Under the pieces are notes generated by a model, which saw only the letters and a list, made by a program, of their open reading frames with translations, had not been told where the DNA came from and made no database searches. Positions 22,433 to 35,506 of a DNA stretch of 64,000 nt are shown in pieces. Origin of the DNA: Gnetum montanum (taxonomy: Eukaryota > Streptophyta > Gnetopsida > Gnetales > Gnetaceae); contig MNCI01008335.1 in the NCBI GenBank assembly GCA_015680685.1, forward strand, positions 461,842-525,841, written 5' to 3'. Positions within the stretch are counted from its first letter, which is position 1. Every line of letters starts with the position of its first letter. The translations under genes were made by a program, and so were the position numbers.

Positions 22433-25373
22433 TTAGCATTGGTGATTGTCTCTCCCATGATTGAGTTGGAAGGAGGAGATCCAAAATAATGAGCAAGGTT
22501 GTCCACCAATAGAGGTAGTATTGGTATTGGCTGTTTTAAGCTCATGGAAAGGTTTGGTTTGTTGGATGAGCAACAATTTCTTATCTAGGCTGTCAAGTTT
22601 GTAAATCATCATGGTCCTTGAAGGAAAAGTTTCATAAATAATATAAGGTCCTTCCCATAGCATTTGAAATTTAGTGCATTGTGGCACGTGTGTGGGATTC
22701 CAGTACAGAACCTTATCTCCTAGTTGATATTTAACCTTCCTAATTTTTAGGTGGTGACATTGTTTATTAAAGGCCTTGTGCAATTTGTTAGATGATAGGG
22801 TGGCTAATCAATTCTCATCTAGTAAGTTAAGGATCATTAACTATTCATTTTGTGCTAGATCAAGGTAAATGTTTAGGTCAAATGTCATAGATAGTGTATG
22901 GAGTTCTGCTTGAATGGGAAGCGTTGGAAGTTTCCCGTACACTAACTCATAGGGAGAGTAGCCTATAGGAAGTTTCTATGTGATGCGGTATGCCCAAAGA
23001 GCATCGTTTAGTTTGGTGCTCCAATCTCTCATATACTTGCTAATAGTTCTTGTTAATATTTTTGTAATCTCCCTATTGGTGACCTTGGCTTGACCATTCG
23101 CTTGAGGGTGGTATGGAGTAGTCAGTTTGTGTTCAACCCCTAAGCATTGCATTAATTTTTGAAAAGTCATACTTGTGAAGTGTGTACCATTTTTTGAAAT
23201 AAGTGGATGTGGCACAATAAACCTATTTACAACTTGTTGTTGAACAGATCATGCAGCTGTAGATGATGTACAATCCTTAACAGTAGCTACTTCTACCCAT
23301 TTTGTAAAGTAGTCAACAACAACAACAATGTAAGATTTTCCATTTGACATTAGTGTAATGGGTCCTATAAAATCAATTCCCCATATGTCGAAGGGTTCTA
23401 AAGGTTGAATCCATTATTTTGGACCCTCCATTCTATTAGTCATTCCCCCATCACATTGACAGTGCTTACAAGATTGGATGAAATTATGGGCATCCTGAAA
23501 CAATGTAGGCTAATAATATCCTGCAAGTAGGATTTTAAGGATTGTTTGTCTCCTGGAATAATGACCCCCACAAGGACCCTTATGAGCATCTTGGAGAACT
23601 CACAGTTGATTTATATCAGGAACACACTATCGAACGAAGTCATCAGGACATACTTTATAAAATTTCCCATTGATCGCCATAAAATACTTAACTCGGTGAA
23701 GGAACTATTGTTTCTTTTTAGCGTCTAACTCTTGTGGTGTTTGTTGTGTGAGGATATAGGTGAGAATACTACTATAATAGTTTGTTTACATGGTTAATGG
23801 ATTAGTTACTACACTTGTAAAGAGGAGTTCATCAGGGTAATGCTAAGAAATTGGATACTCATCCTCTTTGTTGTCCCATCACAACTGAGATAAATAAACA
23901 ACAACTACGTTCTCGATGCCTTTTCGATCAATCATTATAAGATCAAACTCTTGTAAGATTACGAGCCATCGTATGATACGAGGGCTTACCATTGGTTTAT
24001 TCATTAGGAACCTTATTGCACTATGATCCATGTGCACAAATATCTTATAGTTCAAGACATAGTGCCTAAATTTTTCTAGTGCAAACACTACAACCATTAA
24101 TTCTTTCTCTGTTGTAGTGTAATTGAGTTGTGTACTAGCAATACTCTTACTTGCACAGTGGATGTAATAAGGACATTTTTGGCCATCTAATTGTGTAATT
24201 ATGGCTCCTAAAGCATAGTTAGATGCATCAGTCATTATGTGAAATGGTATGGACTAGTTAAGAGCTTGTAGAATGGGTGTTTCTACAAGCTTCTATTTTA
24301 ATGTTTAGAAAGCTAGTTTGCGTTCCCTAGTCCATTTGAAAGGTATGTCCTTTTTCATTAGTTCAACCAATGGTTTTGCAACCTTAGAAAAGTTTTCAAT
24401 AAAGCTTCTATAGTAGCCAATGTGTCTAAGGAATGACCAAATATCTTTTACAATTTTAGGTTGCTAAGTGATTCCTTGGATAACCTTGATCTTTTTGGGG
24501 TCTACCTCTATCCTTGTTTGCAAAATATTATGCCCTAATACGATGTCTTCTTGAACCATTAAATGGATTTTTTACCAGTTGAGCCTTAAATTAGTTTCTA
24601 CACAACACTTTAGTACTTTCTCTAACTGGTCGAAGGCTTGATCAAAGTTTGCTCCATAAGTGGAGAAGTCATCCATGAAGACTTCCACACCATTTCCTAT
24701 CTACTGTTGGAATATGCTTAGAACTAATCGTTGAAACATTGTAGGGGCATCGCACAAGCCAAACAACATCTATTTGTATGCAAATGTTTCCTAAGGACTT
24801 ATGAATGTAGTCTTGGCTTGGTCTTTTGGGGCTATTTGTATTTGGTTGTACCCACTATACCCATCTAGAAAACTATAGTAGTGATGCCTTGTAATGCTAT
24901 CTAAGACTTGGTCTACGAATGACAATAGAAAATGGTCTTTGAATGTTACCATATTTAGTAGCTTAAAATCTATGCACATGCTCCATTTACCTCCCTTTTT
25001 AGGCACAATAACTAAGGGACCAACCCATTCACTATCAACAATGGGGTATATGAACCTAGCTTTTAGAAGATGTTTGATTTCTTCATCCACTTGCTTAAGC
25101 TTTGGGTTAAGTCATCTCTGCAGTTGCCATTGAGGGGTTGGTGTAAATTCTATATTGTCATATCTTAGGATCTATTCTAGTTAATTTGGGATATGACCAA
25201 GTGAAGGATTTTGACCATTTGTTTATTACCTTCAGTAGTCTCTCTTTTTGTTGCAGAGTGAGCTTAGTGTTAATAATTATCGATTTTTCATTCTTGAGAA
25301 ACATGTATTCCATATCAGTGGGCAATGGTTTTAACTCAAGGGGCTCTTGCTTAAAATTATTAGGGATTTCCAA
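22433..25373 (-). pseudogene. O2 pol: reverse transcriptase, RNase H, integrase (decayed)
   Basis: On the minus strand the RT approach region is at 25373-25158 and RT at 25090-24600. RT motif A 'SFLDGYSGYNQ' is near 24877-24845 and motif C 'FMDD' at 24680-24669. RNase H is at 24235-23879, starting 'TDASNYALGAI' and including 'TEKELMVVVFALEKFRHY'. Integrase runs from about 23480 to 22976, with the C-terminal part at 22783-22433 ('QLGDKVLYWN', 'FQMLWEGPYII'). At the second integrase catalytic position the frame reads 'SKNGTHF' where family members have Asp before Asn-Gly, so the catalytic residue appears lost. In-frame stops occur in RT, for example 'NW*KIH' and 'AYK*M'. Typical Athila-type order and sequence style. 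Confidence 0.85.
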
Positions 25374-25479
25374 CTTTCCCTAGTTGATATTTTCAATGTC
25401 AACACTTGGAAGTTGGTGATGGACTTGCTCTAATATGTTTATGCTATCGATGTAAGCACAAGTCAAACCCTTAGTTGGT

Positions 25480-28400
25480 TCCATGCATATAGTTGAACTG
25501 CTCTCTTGATCAGCTGTCAACCACTAGGTGCCTTCTTGTCTTGTGGCTACTGGATATAGACATCTTTGTATATTAGTCACTTATACACACTGATTGCATG
25601 CAAGCAATGTTAAATGTTGCATGAACCATGACTTCTGCACGCAATTACACCCTGTGTAACTATATGTGATGCATGGGACTTTCTTCTTCTTGATCTTCCC
25701 AAATTTATTTTCCTTCGATATTTCTAGGGAAAAATCATGGGTTCCTAGGCACGTTGTCAACTGTGCTTAGCCATGCTCTTTCCATTATGACTGGGAAGTC
25801 CCCCTTACCATTGTTTACTTGAATCACTAGGAAGTTAGTTGGATATGACCATCCACAAATAGTGGTGACAATTTCCTCCACCAACCTAATGGGACAGTGA
25901 TGGACTGGTCAGCCAACTCTAAAAGAATGTTACTCTTTCTTAGTGGAAGTAGGTTCTAGGCTTTGTACATTTCTTGAAAGATTAGGTTGACACCAGAACT
26001 TGAATGCAAAAGAGCCTTGCATGGTTCATTCCTAGAAATTTGTAAATATATAAGAGGACTTCTAGGATCAAAAAATTTTCTAGGAAGATGACTGGCCTTA
26101 ATCCAATTGGTGAAAACATGAGTTAACATGACCATATGCATTGGGCGCAGTGTTTGGCCTGAAGGGAGCTTTGAAGTTTTGATGGGTAATGAGGCATCTA
26201 AAGGATTAGCCACTTGTGGTTGCAAGGGCTTAGTTGGACTGTTGGTTCTAAAGAAAGGTCTTTTCTTCATGTGATTGTTAGAACTAGCAATATATTGAGA
26301 GTTAACATCCCTTGTAGCATTACATTGCTGCGGCTGGGTAGGGAGTTCACCCTACATAGCTAGAGTAGGTGGTAATGGAGATATTGGTGGAAGAGGTGCA
26401 ACCAGATGAGAAGGATAGCATGTCTATGGAACATCACCCTTAGGAAAAGGAGTCATATAGTACTCACAGGCTTGGTAGTGAGGTTGAGGAGTGACGTGAC
26501 CAGTAGAGTCACGTGGAGAGACTGGCTTCTGCATGTAATATCCATACAGGTTAGGTTGCTAGTAAGGATACTGTTATTGTGGTGGTGGCATTCCCCATGA
26601 TTATGGGTATTGCCACTATTGATACTACTCGATTGGTTGTGGTGGAGTTCCACTTGGATAATATGTTAAGGGTTGGTCGAATTACCTTGGGTTACCTTGA
26701 GGATAAGGTAACCTTCAGGGTGTTTACATTTTGTTTAATTGTGGGTTGAGTGCATACATCCCAGACTCCTATAGATGTGAGATTACAGGGAAACATTCCT
26801 TAGGATGGTCATATTGGCATATCTCGCATCCATATCATTATTTGTATTTGAATCCACAACCTCTTCGATGATGGCAACTTTGCCCTTACCCTTGTTACAT
26901 GCATATTCTACTTATTTCTTTTTTCTCTTTTCATGATCACTACCTTACTCTCTAAACTCCTCTACTACTTTGAGAACGGTTTGAAATTTATCATCTAGAG
27001 AGTCTCACATTTGGTCCACCTTTTCCAATACTTTCGATGCAAGTTTTTGAATGGGAAAAGTTTTCCTATTCACCATCTCTTTGAGTGGTGACTCTTCTAC
27101 ATCCTTATAAAATATTACTTCCTTCTTTCGGAGGGAAGGATCTCTGTTATATACCTCCACACACTCTCTTTTCCATAACTCACCTTCCTCTTTAGCAACT
27201 TGCTCTAATAATCTTTGTACTTGATGGGTCCTAATCTCAGATAGTCTTCCTTGGGCATAAGTCCCAAGGGTTCTTCATGTTTCATGCTTAAGCCTATCTA
27301 CAAGATGGCATAGTTGATCCCTCTGCGAATAACCATGGTCAGGAAAATGATGTAACAATGCATAATATCAACCTATGGCAACATCCAAGGGTTCATGTCC
27401 TCCTTGTTTCTAGCATTGGATTTGCTTTCATAGGTTAGACACTCGGGAGTATGTTTGGTACTTATTGTTGAACAATTCTAACATGGTACTCTACCTACGA
27501 ATGGATTTTGGTTCTAAGGACCAGTACTAGCTTTTTGCTTCTTTGATTAGTGTCTATGAAAACAACTTTAATTTTTGCCATTCATTTTCTATGTTTTGTA
27601 AGGCACATGCATCATGAAATGCTTGTAGATGATTTTTAGGATCAGCGTTGTATCCCCTTTCAAATCATGGGATATTGTTCATGTCTAATCTCTTGATCCT
27701 ACTATCCTTTTGGTACCTTGTTGGGATCCTAATGGCCTTAGTTATGTCTAACATACTTTGAGTAGCGAGTAGGGGTTCATCTTGATCATCTTGTCTGTGG
27801 CATCTATGATGCCCATGTTGTTTCCTACTCTCCCTTCATTCACGGTGTGTTTCTCTAGAGTGCCCTCATCCCCTTTATCGAATCTTTTGTTTATGACTCC
27901 CATTTTGCTTACCCTTACCCTCATGGTATTTTTCTTTGTGATTGCATCCAGATCCTAAAGGAGAGGGTGAAGGAGATGATGAAGGTGAAGAAGAAGGGGA
28001 ACCATCACCATGTCGGTGCTTGCTTCCTTCTCTTTAGTGGTTGTAGCCTTGATTACGGTTACGATTGGAATGTCCATATTTGTCATGTGTTCATGTTCCT
28101 TTTTCAAATCCTTTATGTTTTTCGGTACTAGAATCTGGGTTATAGATAGTTGAGTAAAGATTCTGATACACAACCCCTTGACCGAAGTCAACTGGAGGAA
28201 CATCTTTGTATGGGCAACTTCCTGAGGTAGGTTCACCACCCTCATTTTCTCTTAGGACATGTGGGAAATTCTGTGACAACTTTCCCTTTATGGATTCATG
28301 ACATCTCTCTTGTTGTAAATCCCTTTGATGTTGTGCCTTCGTGGGTCAATGCTGTCTCAAGTCATGATCATGCACAATGTATTTTGCCTATAAGTGCTGC

Positions 28401-28663
28401 ATACTAATTCGTGTGAGATTACGAAGAAGCATGCTCAAGATTGAGCGATCAGGAGGTAACACTATGTTACCTTCTAAATCTCACCAATGTAGTTGATCAT
28501 CCTAGTGGAGGATAAAGGTAAATTTTGGTATATACTCATCGAGATGAACATATACCATGCAAAATTGTTGAGGAGCTAGTGGATTATCATGTGTACGATG
28601 CCTTCGATTGTTCCCTGTATTAGACCTAGGTGGTGAAACACATTCGTATGAAGAGGGTAACAT
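25480..28663 (-). pseudogene. O2 gag-protease (decayed)
   Basis: Start ATG 28663 ('MLPSSYECV'). The N-terminal block 'FTFILH' to 'LEGNIVLPPDRSI' is shared with O3 and the 11590-11945 fragment. A Ser/Pro-rich linker with His and Arg lies near 28010-27930. A gag core near 27620-27510 ('FHDACALQNIENEW', 'KSWYWSLEPKS') is the retrotransposon gag type. A coiled or charged segment lies near 27200-26900. The protease region (about 26000-25600) carries the 'YTGCNCV' block. Many stops are present, so no product is expected. Confidence 0.75.
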
Positions 28664-28793
28664 GATTTTCTATTTAGTGTGCAATGTATTATATATTATT
28701 AAATATATATATTTTTCTTGTAACCAAAACTAAGGGTTCATTCCAATGATGAGAAAGATTTCCTAAGTTTTAATTAGCGCACAAACAACAAAG

Positions 28794-28811
28794 TCCCTGA
28801 CAACGGTGCCA
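28794..28811 (-). promoter_or_regulatory. O2 primer-binding site
   Basis: Minus strand TGGCACCGTTGTCAGGGA starts one base from the LTR end (28813). It closely resembles TGGCGCCGTTGTCGGGGA, the tRNA-Asp-type site used by many Athila elements. Confidence 0.8.
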
Positions 28812-28812
28812 A

Positions 28813-29575
28813 TGATGAGTGGTGAGGTATAACTATGCTCAAGCATAAGAATATGAGCATTCATGCATGATTCGGTCAAATTCTAAGGACTAAGTGCTTA
28901 TGTGCCTTTGTAGAATAAGAATGGGTTGGTCAATCATTGTCTTTGTAAGCTTGTATAACATGATTTTATGGTTAAGTAAACTTGAGGTACATGATTTTTA
29001 TAGTTTTTATGTCCTAGTGCTACAAAGGGAGGAGAGAGATAACTAAGCAACTAATTTTGATTTAACTACTTAACTATGCTTTAACTAGTCCTAACACCAA
29101 CATCCATTCTCACTTGTCGTACACATCTTGTACCAGTGCAATACTATTGGGATTACCAAACGCTAATCGTTGCTAGGTTACCAAGCGTTACATGCATGCT
29201 CAAAGTGATCATACTGAGTGTGCTTACTTAGGAGAGTTGTAGGGAGAGAGAGAGAACATTAATTAACTAAGGAAAGAATTAAGTAATAGTAATTAACATT
29301 AATTAATATATTTTGAATGTTGCAAGGTTTATCACAAAGTTCATCTTTATTTCCATACACAAGGTGTGCTCAGGCACACAATCCTCAAATAAAGATCCAT
29401 TCACTTTATGACTCCTACTGTAGCTGCTCAGAAATAATTCTATCTCTAGAAAGGAAAAAAGACAAGAGTTTTGGTAAGGGACTAAGACTAACTATGAAAA
29501 CCAAGTGCGTGCACCTCTTATTTATAGGTAATAAGGCAGGCCACGATATTACGAATGTGATATCACGACTCATCA
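28813..29575 (-). repeat. O2 5' LTR
   Basis: 763 bp, TGATGAGTGG...CTCATCA. TATA box at 29519-29526 (minus). The first 50 bp hold the palindrome GTGATATCAC; the partner LTR has GCAATATTGC at the same spot. Confidence 0.9.
29519..29526 (-). promoter_or_regulatory. TATA box in O2 5' LTR
   Basis: TATAAATA followed by AGAGG on the minus strand, the expected start of the genomic RNA of O2. Confidence 0.6.
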
Positions 29576-29580
29576 GTGCT

Positions 29581-30859
29581 TAACAAACCCAACCAAGAGA
29601 GATGTAAGTGGATCCTTCCCATAGAAGGAAGATGCCTTGTTTACCCTTGCATAACCTCAACCTAAGTAGTCCATGGATCCCATAGGAAATTAATGGTCAA
29701 TGGAAGTTAAGGACAAAAACCTAGAAGATTCTACCAAAAAATTCAAGTATGTTAAACCAAGTCACCGAATCAAGAACATGTACATCAATAGTGAGGTGAG
29801 TTATGGATAGCATAAACGAATGATGGAGAAGGTGGAATGGAATTACAAATTGAGGTCATAAGAAGTCCCTTGTTGAGTTATGTTTAAAATGACCTGAGAA
29901 GATCCATCCTTAGTCTAGACCAAAACCATCCTCTTTCAGTGACTTCACATTACCACTCCAAGACTAATCCACCTCCTCAAGACACAAGAGTGACTGCACA
30001 AAACAACCACCATTTCATAAAGAGAAGAAATGAGAAGTAAGAAGTGAGAGAGGGCCTTAGATAGAGGGGACCTTCAAGCATTGGTAACATTTTTTGGTAG
30101 TCCCATAACCAATGATTATAGCCCATTTATTTATTTAAGGTGTGTGCTTTGAATTCCCATCATATTTTTTTTGTTATTGTTATTTTTTATTCTTTCTCTT
30201 CTTCTTTTTTCTTTTTGGATGGAAACCACACCATGCAAAGAATTTATTCGACTTCTTGTTATTGGTTAACAAGGAATGGTAAGAAGTATATAAAAACACT
30301 TAAGCACCTAAGTAAGTAGAAGAGTACAAAGAGTATTGAGTCCCCTTGAAGTCACATCATGTGTAAATCTTTGAATCCTTTCCAATTCTAGACACTACCA
30401 AGGTCACAAATTTATTGAAAGTTTATTTAAGGAAAGGGACCTCAAAATTCCAAAATAAGAAAAACCATAGAGTTTGTGAATGGGTGAATGTCATGGACTC
30501 ATCATGAAAAAAAACCATGACTTAGCTATCAATACAAAAATTCAAAAATAGAAACCAGATGTTAGCAAATAAAACATTAAGCACAAACCACCATTAGTAA
30601 TAGCTATAGCATCGCTGTATCATGTTGGCACAAAGCACTTTTATTAAAAAAAATTAGAAAATCACACTAAAATAAAGTAGAACATATAAAAAAGTGTAAA
30701 ATACTCAAGAAAGATTTAAATTTACTAACAATGGTGTAAAACAAAAAATACTGTAAAATAGGAAAAAGTTTGAAAATAAAAACTGTGGAAAAATAAAAAA
30801 ACTATAAAGAAAAAAATATGTATAACAAAAAATAGAAAAACTAAGGAGCCATGTGGATG
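29581..30859 (-). other. O3 3' non-coding region right of O2
   Basis: Collinear with O2 21300-22430: the conserved GGATCCTTCCCA block is near 29611 and an A-rich tract at about 30640-30845. No frame is supported. Confidence 0.6.
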
Positions 30860-33800
30860 ATTAGTATGGATGACCATCTCCCCCATGACTATGTTGAAAA
30901 GAGGAGATCCAAAAAATTGAGTGTGGCTGTTCATCCATTAAGGTATTTGTTGCACTAGCTTACTTTGGCTTGTGGAAAGGCTTTACCTATTGGATGTTAA
31001 CCAACTACTTTTTATTTGGACTCTTAGGTTTGTATATCATGGCCCCTGAAGGAAAGGTTTCATCAATTGTATAAGGCCCTTCTCATAATGTTTGAAATTT
31101 AGTTTTTTGAGGTATGTGTGTGGGATTCTAGTAGAGAACCTTATCTCCTGATTGAAATTTCACTTTTCATATTCTAAGGTCATGTCATTAATTGCTAAAT
31201 TCCTTGTGCATTTCATTCAAGGATAGGACTACTAATTGACTTTTTTCTAGTATATTTAGGTTGATTAGTCTTTCTTTTTGTGCTAGACTTAAGTCAAGAT
31301 CTAGATTAGAGGCTGTTGAGAGTGTATGGAGCTCAGATTGAATTGGAAGCATTGGAAGTTTTTTGTACACCAGCTCATAGGGAGAGTAGCCAATAGGGAG
31401 TTTCCATGTTGAGAGGTTGGTCCAAAGGGCATCATTGAGTCTTATGCTCTAGTCTCTCCTATATTTTCTAATAGTTCTTATTGGAATCTTTATAATCTCC
31501 TTATTAGACATCTCTTCTTAATCATTGGCTTGGGATAATAGGGTGTTGTTAATTTATGTTCAACCCCCAAGCGTTGCATGAGTTTTCGAAAAGTGACACC
31601 TATAAAATGGATTCCATTGTTAAAAATTAGTGCATGTGGAACCTCAAATCTATTTACAACATTTTTTTATACAAATCGAGCAATAGTGGATGATGTATAG
31701 TTGGTGACAGCTACTGGTTCTACCCATTTGGTATAGTAGTTACTGGCGATAATTATATATGCCTTCTCATTAGACATGGATGTGATGGGACCCATAAATT
31801 TAATGTCCCATATGTCAAAGGGCTCAAGTGGTTGAATTCACTATTGAGGATCTTCCATTCATGCAGTCATCATACCATTTCTTTATAATGCTCATAGGAT
31901 CAAAACAATTGGTGGGTGTCCTTGAAGATTGTGGGCTAATAGTATCATGCCATCATAATTTTAATGACCATGTGTCTCCTAGCATAGTGGCCTCCACAAG
32001 GGATTTCATGAGCATATTGGAGAACTCATAATTGATTTGCATCAGGGACACACTAATGAACTAGGCCATTATCACATACCTTGTAAAGGTATCTGTTGAT
32101 TTCCATGAAGTGCTTAGCCTAATGAAGAAACTATTATTTCTTCCTCTGGTCTAGATCTTTTGGCATCTTCTAAGTAAGAAGATAATTAAGGATGCCATTG
32201 TACCATTTTGGTTATGCAGGCATTTGTTCATTTATTACAACAACAAAGAGAAGTTCATCTGGAAATAGATAAGATAATAGACTTTCTTCCTCTTTGTTAT
32301 CCCATTGTAACTGAGACAAGTGAGTAGCGACCACATTCTTAATCTCCTTTTGATCTACCATTGTAAGATCGAATTTCTGCAAGATCACTAGCCATCATAT
32401 GACACAAGGGTTCACTATTGGCATATTGATGAGGAAGTAGATGGCACTGTGATTAGTTTGTACAAACACTTTATATCCAACCACATAGTGCCTGAACTTT
32501 TGCAAAGCATACACCACTACCGTTAGTTCTTTCTCTGTGGTGGTATAATTCAATTATGCATCCACAATGTTTTAAATTACATAGTGGATGTAATATGAAT
32601 GCTTCTTATCATCCAACTACATAGGTATGGCTCCCAAGGCATAGTTAGATGCATCCATCATGATATGGAATGGTCTAGACTAGTCAGGTGCTCGTAGAAT
32701 TGGAGTCTCTACAAGCTTCTATTTGAGGGTCTCGAATGCATTTTAACATTCCTTGGCCTAGATGAAGCATCTTTCTTTGTTAGCTTAACTAATGATTTTA
32801 TGATCTTAGATAAATTTTATATGAATTACCGGTAGTAACCAATGTGTCCAAAGAATGACCAAACATCTTTGATAGTTTTTGGTTGACAAGTGATTCCTTA
32901 GATGACCCTTATCTTTTTGGGATCTACCTGAATCCCTTATTATAAAATTCAGTGTCCCAATACAATGCCCTCTTTGACCATGAGATGGCTCTTTTGATAA
33001 TTGGGCTATAGATTTGTTTCCACACATCCTTTTAGTACTTTCTTAAGGTAGTCCAAGGCTTGCTCGAATTTAGCACCATAAGTGGAGAAGTCATCCATGA
33101 ATACTTCCACTCCACTACCTATTTGTTGCTAAAAGATACTTAAGACTAGGCACTAGAAAGTGGCAGGAGCATTGCACATACTAAAAGGCATCTTGCAATA
33201 TGAAAGGTCCCCTAAGGACTTGTGAATGTTATTTTAGCTTGATCTTCTAGTGCAATCTAGATTTGGTTACAGCCACTATAACCATCTAGAAGACTATAAT
33301 AGTCGTGTCCAAATATGGTATCCAACACTTGATCAATGAATGATAATAGAAAATGATCTTTAAATGTTGCCATGTTTAACAACCTAAAGTCAATGCAAAC
33401 CTGTCATTTTCCACCTCTATTTGATACTTTGATGAGTGGACTAACCCACTCGCTATCCACAATGAGGTAGATGAACCCTACCTTAAGGAGTTTCTTAGTC
33501 TTCTCCTTGATAATTTGTTTCAATTTTGGGTTCAACTACCATTGTGGTTGCCTTCTTAGCTTCATGGATAGATCAGTGTAAATGCGATATTAGCATATCT
33601 ATGGATTAATTCCAATGAGTTCTGGATATGACCAAGAAAAGGTTGTCGACCATTTGTTGACCACTTTTAGCAGTTTTGCTTTTTGTTTAGGAGCAAGTTT
33701 GGCATTGAGTATGACTAGTTTGCCATATTTTAAGAATGCATATTCTAGGTTGATATGTATAGTTTTTAACTCTAGGGTTCTTGTTTAAAATTATTAGGGA

Positions 33801-33900
33801 TCTCCAACTCTCCCTAAGTGGTATCACCATTTTCATCATCAAAGAGTTGGTGATGAACTTGCTCTAGTTCATCCATGCCTATGACATAGGCACATGTCAG
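30860..33900 (-). pseudogene. O3 pol: reverse transcriptase, RNase H, integrase (decayed)
   Basis: Collinear in nucleotide and translation with O2 pol: RT at about 33560-32800, RNase H at about 32680-32300, integrase core at about 31860-31400 and C-terminal part at 31200-30860 (a 'GDKVLY' type segment). Broken by numerous stops and small indels, so no long frame survives. By eye it is closer to O2 than to O0. Confidence 0.75.
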
Positions 33901-33959
33901 ACTCTTAGCAGGTTCCATGCACATTGTGTTGCTAGTAGAATTAGTGGTCAACCATTAGG

Positions 33960-35501
33960 TGCCCTCTTGTTTTGTGGTTGTTGTGTGTAGAGATCTTTGA
34001 ATATATGCTTCCTGTGCACACTACTTGGATGTAGAAATAGATGCACATTTCACTGCCTAGAGTTTCTACACACAATTGCACCCTATATCATTGTACGTGA
34101 TGCATGGAACTTGGCTCTTCTCAATCTTTCCAAATGCATTTTCCTTTGATATATCTTGGGAAAGATCTCTTATGCCCATTCTTGCATCAACAATGCTTAG
34201 GCATGCCCTTCCCATAATTATTGGGAAGTTCCCTTCATAGTTTTCAACTTTGATTACGAGGAAGTCAATAGGATAAGACCACCCACAAATAATGATCATA
34301 ATGTCTTTGATGAGTCCTAATGGAATAGTGATGGACTAGTTTACCAATTCCAATATGATATTACTCTTCTTGAGAGGTGCAGGTTCTAATTACTATACAT
34401 CTCATGAAAAATCATGTTCACATTAGAACCTAAATTAAGAAAAGCCTTACATGGTTTATTCCCAATAATCTGTTGATAAATAAGAGGACTTCTAGGATCA
34501 ACTAATTTTTAGGTAAGGTTGCTAGCCTAGATCTAATCAAATATGACATGAGTGAGCATAACAATATGGATTTTGGGTGGAATCTTGTTTGAAGGGAACC
34601 TGATGGAATGATTTGTCGAGGATGAAGCAAGAGCAAGATGATCAACTGCTTGAGTCTATGGCTTAATAGGGTTGTTGGGTCAGAAGATAGATCTTTTATG
34701 AGCATGAGGTTCTGAACTCCTTGGTTGATGAACCAATTATAGATTAACGACCTTGGTAGCGTTATGTTACTACGATTCGGTTGGAAGTTCATCCTACATA
34801 GATGGAGCAGGTAGTACTTGGATTGAGGGTGGAGGGATAGGTGTAGAGCTAGGATAAGGATAAGGATGAAATGTGGCATCCCTCTTAGAATGTGAAGAAT
34901 GAGCTCTATAGTATTTAGGATGGTAGTAGTGATGTTGAAAGGAAGAAGTGTGACTAGAAGAGTCACATGAAGATAATGGTTGCTAAGAATAATACCCATA
35001 TGGATCTGGTTGCCTATAAGGATAATGTTGCCTTGGTGGTGGCATCCCCCACGACTATGCTTGGTACCATTGTTGATATTGCTCATATGGTTGTAGTGGA
35101 GTGCCACTTGGGTAAAATTATTATTGCTGATGGAACTACCTGGGATTGCCTTGAGGATAAGAAAACATTTTAGGTGCTTGCCTTCTTGCTAGTTGTGGAT
35201 TTAGAGCATACATCCTAGATTCCTGTAATTGTGACATAATGAGGCAACATCCCTTAGGATGTTCATATTGGCGGATGTCACACCCACCATCATCATCTAA
35301 TTCGATTTCCATATCTTCATCTATTGTAGCAATTTTTCCCTTACCCCTTTGGTAGGCACATTTAGCTTCTTGTCACCTCCTACAGTTGCGATCACTACTT
35401 TGTTGTCTTGATTCTTTAGAGATTTTTAGAGCAATTTAGAATTTTTCATCAAACTAATCTCACATTTTATCCACCTTAACCAAAATTTTAGACATATTTT
35501 T
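33960..35501 (-). pseudogene. O3 protease and gag C-terminal part (decayed), left of T
   Basis: The minus frame 34299-34066 has 'FPIIMGRACLSIVDARMGI' and 'YNDIGCNCV', the protease-end block shared with O0 and O2. Upstream gag sequence (35500-34500) matches O2 gag at about 27000-26060 and stops exactly at the T insertion. It continues at 60455. Confidence 0.7.
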
Positions 35502-35506
35502 GTATT

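Larger units (their letters stand above)
19770..29575 (-). mobile_element. O2: complete but decayed Athila-like retrotransposon nested in O3
   Basis: 9.8 kb, with LTRs at 19770-20546 and 28813-29575. Flanking 5-mers GTGAT (19765-19769) and GTGCT (29576-29580) differ at one base and are taken as the target duplication. Sequence on either side joins into a stretch collinear with O0 and with O2's own internal region, which proves insertion into O3. Internal order on the minus strand is primer site, gag-protease, pol, polypurine tract. It lacks the extra 3' frame that O0 and O3 carry. All frames hold stops. Confidence 0.9.
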
